A stretch of 64,000 bases of DNA, taken from contig NZ_WBIQ01000002.1 of assembly GCF_009749405.1 (NCBI RefSeq), forward strand, positions 124,001-188,000, given 5' to 3'. The DNA is from Agromyces lapidis. GTDB taxonomy: Bacteria > Actinomycetota > Actinomycetes > Actinomycetales > Microbacteriaceae. The notes below the pieces were generated by a model. The model ran no database searches. It saw only the letters and a program-made list of their open reading frames with translations, and had not been told where the DNA came from. Of this stretch, positions 60,910-64,000 are shown one piece after another (the first letter of the stretch is position 1; every line of letters begins with the position of its first letter). The translations under genes and the position numbers were made by a program.

Positions 60910-62150
60910 TCGTGCTCTCCCTGCAGTCGGGCACCTCGGCGGACGGCATCGACGTCGCCGTCGTCGAGATCCGACCCGCGCACGACGCCGTGGACCCGAG
61001 CACCCCGCCGCTGCAGCTGACGCCGCTGCACACGAGCACGATCGACTGGGAATCCGCGCTCCGCGCGAGGATCCTGGCGGTCGCGGCCGGGGAGGCCCTC
61101 GACGCGGGCGGGTGGACCCGGCTCACCACGGAGCTCGGCCAGGCCTTCGCCGAAGCGGCGGCACGTGGCATCCGCGCATCGGGTTCGACGCCCGATCTCA
61201 TCGTCTCGCACGGCCAGACCGTGCACCACTGGGTCGAGGGCGGGCATGCCCGCGGCACCATGCAGCTCGGGGAGCCCGCGTGGATCGCCGAGCGCGCGGA
61301 CGTGCCCGTCCTCTCCGACGTGCGCATGGCCGACATCGCCGCGGGCGGTGAGGGGGCGCCGCTCATGGCGTTCTTCGACCGCCTGTGGCTGGGCGACGAA
61401 GCCCGGGCCGCTGGGCGCACGCTCGCGACCGTGAATCTCGGCGGCATCGCGAACGTGCAGCTCGTGGGTGCCGACGGTTCCGTCGTCGCCTTCGACACCG
61501 GCCCCGGCAACTGTCTCATCGACGCCGTGGTCGACCGGCACTCGGCGGGCGCGCAGGGCTACGACGACGGCGGTCGGCTCGCCTCCGCCGGGCGGGTGCA
61601 CGAGGGGCTCCTCGCCGAACTGCTCGCGCACCCGTACTTCGCGGCCCCTGCACCGAAGTCGACCGGACGCGAGACCTTCGACCTCGGGGTCGTCGACGCC
61701 GCGGTCGCCGCGGCCGCCGGGCCCGACGCGCTGCCCGTCGCCGACCTGGTCGCGACGCTCACCGAGCTCACCGCGCGCTCGGTGGTCGACGCGCTCGCCG
61801 AGGCCGCACCGGCGACGCTCATCTGCTCGGGCGGCGGCGCCCTGAACCCGGTGCTGCTCGCCCGCATCGCCGAGCACGCCACTGCTCGCGGAATCGCCGT
61901 CGAGTCGAGCGCCGCGCGCGGCCTCGACCCGGCGTTCAAGGAGTCGCTCATGTTCGCGCTGCTCGGGTACTGCAGCCGGCACGGCGTGCCGATCCAGCTC
62001 GGCCCCGAGCCGGCGGGAGCCCGCGTGCTCGGGCGGTTCTCGCCCGGGCCGGCACCGCTCGAACCGACCGCGCCGCTCGCCGGCGTGGCATCCGTCACCA
62101 TCGAACACCGCACCATCGAACACCGCACCAACGGGGGAGCAACACCATGA
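60906..62150 (+). CDS. anmK: anhydro-N-acetylmuramic acid kinase
   Basis: A 414-residue ASKHA kinase that opens and phosphorylates 1,6-anhydro-MurNAc to MurNAc-6-phosphate. The N-terminal motif SLQSGTSADGIDVAVVE corresponds to GTMSGTSLDG. Other signatures are LIVSHGQTVHHW, LATVNLGGIANVQLV, VAFDTGPGNCLID and LICSGGGALNP. The C-terminus holds a direct repeat of five codons (IEHRTIEHRT). It starts with a GTG overlapping the NagZ stop and ends overlapping MurQ. Confidence 0.95.
   Translation: MIVLSLQSGTSADGIDVAVVEIRPAHDAVDPSTPPLQLTPLHTSTIDWESALRARILAVAAGEALDAGGWTRLTTELGQAFAEAAARGIRASGSTPDLIVSHGQTVHHWVEGGHARGTMQLGEPAWIAERADVPVLSDVRMADIAAGGEGAPLMAFFDRLWLGDEARAAGRTLATVNLGGIANVQLVGADGSVVAFDTGPGNCLIDAVVDRHSAGAQGYDDGGRLASAGRVHEGLLAELLAHPYFAAPAPKSTGRETFDLGVVDAAVAAAAGPDALPVADLVATLTELTARSVVDALAEAAPATLICSGGGALNPVLLARIAEHATARGIAVESSAARGLDPAFKESLMFALLGYCSRHGVPIQLGPEPAGARVLGRFSPGPAPLEPTAPLAGVASVTIEHRTIEHRTNGGATP
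62100..62129 (+). repeat. 15-bp tandem duplication at the end of anmK
   Basis: ATCGAACACCGCACC occurs twice in succession, duplicating five codons (IEHRT) in the last residues of AnmK. Confidence 0.85.
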
Positions 62151-63109
62151 GCGGTCACCCACCGCAGCAGTCGGCCGAGCATCGCGCGCTGCGCGAGCTG
62201 CTCGGCGAACTCTCGACCGAGCAGGTCAACGACGCGCACGCCGGATTCGACCTGCTCTCGACCGAGGCGCAGCTCGCCGCCATGCAGGCCGAGAGCGCCC
62301 AGGCCGTCGCGGCGGTCACCGAGGCGACCCCCCAGATCGCCGCCGCCGTCGACGCCATCGTCGCGCGCCTGCGCAGCGGCGGCCGCCTCGTGTACGCGGG
62401 GGCCGGCACCGCGGGCCGCATGGGCGTGCTCGACGCGAGCGAGATCCCGCCGACCTTCGGCACCGATCCCGCCCTCGTCGTCGGGCTCATCGCGGGCGGT
62501 GACGGCGCGCTGCGCTCGGCCGTCGAGAACGCCGAGGACGACGCGGCGCTCGGCGCCGCCGACCTCGAGGCGATCGGGCTCGGCCCGTCCGATGCGTTCA
62601 TCGGCATCTCGGCGTCGGGGCGCACCCCGTACGTGCTCGGCGCCATCGAGTACGCCAAGCGCGTCGGCGCGCTCAGCATCGGTTTCGCCTGCAACGCGGA
62701 CTCGGCGATCGGCGCGGCGGCCGACCTCGCGATCGAGACCGTCGTCGGCCCCGAGATCGTGGCCGGGTCCACCCGGCTGAAGGGCGGCACCGCGCAGAAG
62801 CTCGTGCTCAACGCGATCTCGACGATCGCCATGGTGCGGCTCGGCAAGGTGCACGGCAACCTCATGGTCGACGTGCAGGCCACCAACGCCAAGCTCCGCG
62901 CACGAGCCGAGCGCATCGTCATGCAGGCGACGGGCGTCGACGCCGCCACGGCCTCCGCGGCACTCGCCTCCGTCGACGGGCATGTGAAGGCCGCGATCCT
63001 CGTCACCATGACTGGGGTGGATCCGCAACTCGCGCTGGCGCGCCTCGCCGCCGAAGATGGAGTGCTGCGCGATGCTCTCTCCAGTGTGCGCGACACGACC
63101 GTCGAATAG
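62147..63109 (+). CDS. murQ: N-acetylmuramic acid 6-phosphate etherase
   Basis: A 320-residue SIS-domain lyase that splits MurNAc-6P into GlcNAc-6P and D-lactate. LVYAGAGTAGRMGVLDASEI contains the catalytic Glu of the DASE motif, followed by PPTFGT. AFIGISASGRTPYVLGAI and TRLKGGTAQKLVLNAISTIA complete the family pattern. The ATG overlaps the AnmK stop (ATGA). The GlcNAc-6P formed enters amino-sugar metabolism. Confidence 0.97.
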   Translation: MSGHPPQQSAEHRALRELLGELSTEQVNDAHAGFDLLSTEAQLAAMQAESAQAVAAVTEATPQIAAAVDAIVARLRSGGRLVYAGAGTAGRMGVLDASEIPPTFGTDPALVVGLIAGGDGALRSAVENAEDDAALGAADLEAIGLGPSDAFIGISASGRTPYVLGAIEYAKRVGALSIGFACNADSAIGAAADLAIETVVGPEIVAGSTRLKGGTAQKLVLNAISTIAMVRLGKVHGNLMVDVQATNAKLRARAERIVMQATGVDAATASAALASVDGHVKAAILVTMTGVDPQLALARLAAEDGVLRDALSSVRDTTVE

Positions 63110-63150
63110 GGGCGGCTGCCATCACGAGGAGAAGGAACGGAAGGCTGGAG

Positions 63151-64000
63151 ATGTCGTCGAACGTGCTCTCGACCGTACGTGAGGCGGTGCCGCGCCTGAG
63201 CTCGTCCGAAGCGCGCGTGGCCGAGGCGATCATCGCCGATCCCACGCTCGTGGTCGACCTCACCATCACCGACCTCGCGCGCGTCTGCGGCACCTCGCTC
63301 TCGACCGTCGCCCGGTTCTGTCAGACGCTCGGGTACTCGGGCTACCGCGAGTTCCGCATGGAGGTCGCGAGCGCCGTGAGCCGCGAGGCCGCGGAACGCG
63401 ACCGCTTCGGCATCGCGAACGCCGACATCGACCCCGACGACACCGCGGCCGACGTCGTGGCGAAGATCGCCTTCCACGAGGTGCTCGCCATCGAGCAGAC
63501 GGTGGGCGGCCTCGACATGGCGGTGCTCGACGGGGTCGTCGACGCGATCGTGGCCGGTGCGCACGTCGACCTCTACGGCTTCGGCTCGAGCGGGCTCACC
63601 GCCCAGGACCTGCAGCAGAAGCTCTTCCGCATCGGCATCTCGGCGTTCTGCTCGGTCGACGTGCACCTCGCGCTCGTCTCGGCGGCGCTGCGCGGGCCGG
63701 GGGATGTCGCGATCGGCATCTCGCACTCGGGGCTCACCGCCGAGACGAATCACGCGCTCGAAGTCGCCCGTGAGGCTGGTGCGACGACCGTCGCCGTGAC
63801 GAACTCGCCCGAGTCGCCGATCGCCGAGCTCGCCGAATTCGTGCTCATGACGCACGCCCGCGAGTCGAGCTACCGGGTCGGAGCGATGTCGAGCAGGATC
63901 GCCCAGCTGGCCGTCGTCGACTTCCTGTTCGTGCGGCTGGCGCAGCGCATGGGGGACTCGGTCGCAGAGCCGCTGCAGCGCACCTTCGAGGTCACCGCGA
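63151..64000 (+). CDS. MurR/RpiR-family regulator, 3' end outside the window
   Basis: The open frame from ATG 63151 runs to the window end (at least 283 residues). An N-terminal RpiR helix-turn-helix (LTITDLARVCGTSLSTVARF) is followed by a SIS sugar-binding domain (VDLYGFGSSGLTAQDLQQKL, then VAIGISHSGLTAETNHALEV). It is 41 bases after murQ. Such proteins sense MurNAc-6P or GlcNAc-6P and repress recycling genes. The missing C-terminus is short, probably only a few residues. Confidence 0.9.
   Translation, partial: MSSNVLSTVREAVPRLSSSEARVAEAIIADPTLVVDLTITDLARVCGTSLSTVARFCQTLGYSGYREFRMEVASAVSREAAERDRFGIANADIDPDDTAADVVAKIAFHEVLAIEQTVGGLDMAVLDGVVDAIVAGAHVDLYGFGSSGLTAQDLQQKLFRIGISAFCSVDVHLALVSAALRGPGDVAIGISHSGLTAETNHALEVAREAGATTVAVTNSPESPIAELAEFVLMTHARESSYRVGAMSSRIAQLAVVDFLFVRLAQRMGDSVAEPLQRTFEVTA

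Overview
The window looks like high-GC actinobacterial chromosome, most likely from the family Microbacteriaceae (an Agromyces- or Microbacterium-like organism). This rests on the GC-rich, strongly GC3-biased codon use, GTG starts, start codons sitting 6-7 bases after a -10-like hexamer (leaderless genes), F420-type enzymes, many sugar ABC importers, and a dispersed palindromic repeat that I recall from genomes of this family. No rRNA, tRNA, CRISPR array or complete insertion sequence was recognised.

Layout. 1-5207: a gene truncated by the window edge, an EamA transporter, a lipoprotein, a DUF429 protein and a berberine-bridge-type flavoenzyme. 5288-11915: a defence-like island with a MazG-like pyrophosphohydrolase overlapping a GIY-YIG/DUF2075 ATPase, then a C5-cytosine methyltransferase divergent from a PD-(D/E)xK endonuclease that overlaps an OLD-family ATPase-TOPRIM nuclease. 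12433-25275: a small multidrug-export protein, a DesK/DesR-like two-component pair, hipBA, a pRiA4b ORF-3-type protein, small or membrane proteins, a glutaminase-STAS protein and a ribbon-helix-helix protein, interspersed with repeats. 25600-32325: an F420-type reductase, a very large secreted GH29 alpha-L-fucosidase, an epoxide hydrolase and two paralogous tiny Arg-rich genes (20620 and 31640) with matching leaders.

32421-40289: a ROK regulator followed by a sugar ABC importer (binding protein and two permeases) and a GH38 alpha-mannosidase, a mannoside-uptake and degradation unit with an operator placed inside the spacer of its promoter. 40529-55055: a MetE-like protein, DUF1905, ogt, a MarR regulator with twin operators and a hydroxyacyl-CoA dehydrogenase, a secreted M14 carboxypeptidase, an MFS transporter, a heterodimeric ABC exporter with one degenerate ATP site, two exported proteins and a quinol-monooxygenase-like protein. 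55167-64000: a peptidoglycan-sugar recycling locus with a divergent GlcNAc-kinase-like gene, an ABC importer, NagZ-type GH3, AnmK, MurQ and a MurR/RpiR regulator cut by the window end. Most junctions in that operon are 4-base ATGA/GTGA overlaps.

What stands out: the methyltransferase / nuclease / OLD locus and the neighbouring GIY-YIG-DUF2075 pair; palindromic repeats inserted in frame into the mannosidase and histidine kinase genes; a second family of GACCACAC repeats; a decamer (GGATGCCTCG) present 23 times; a 22-bp periodic operator-like array before one tiny gene and a 16-bp palindrome before its paralogue; and several simple-sequence tracts.
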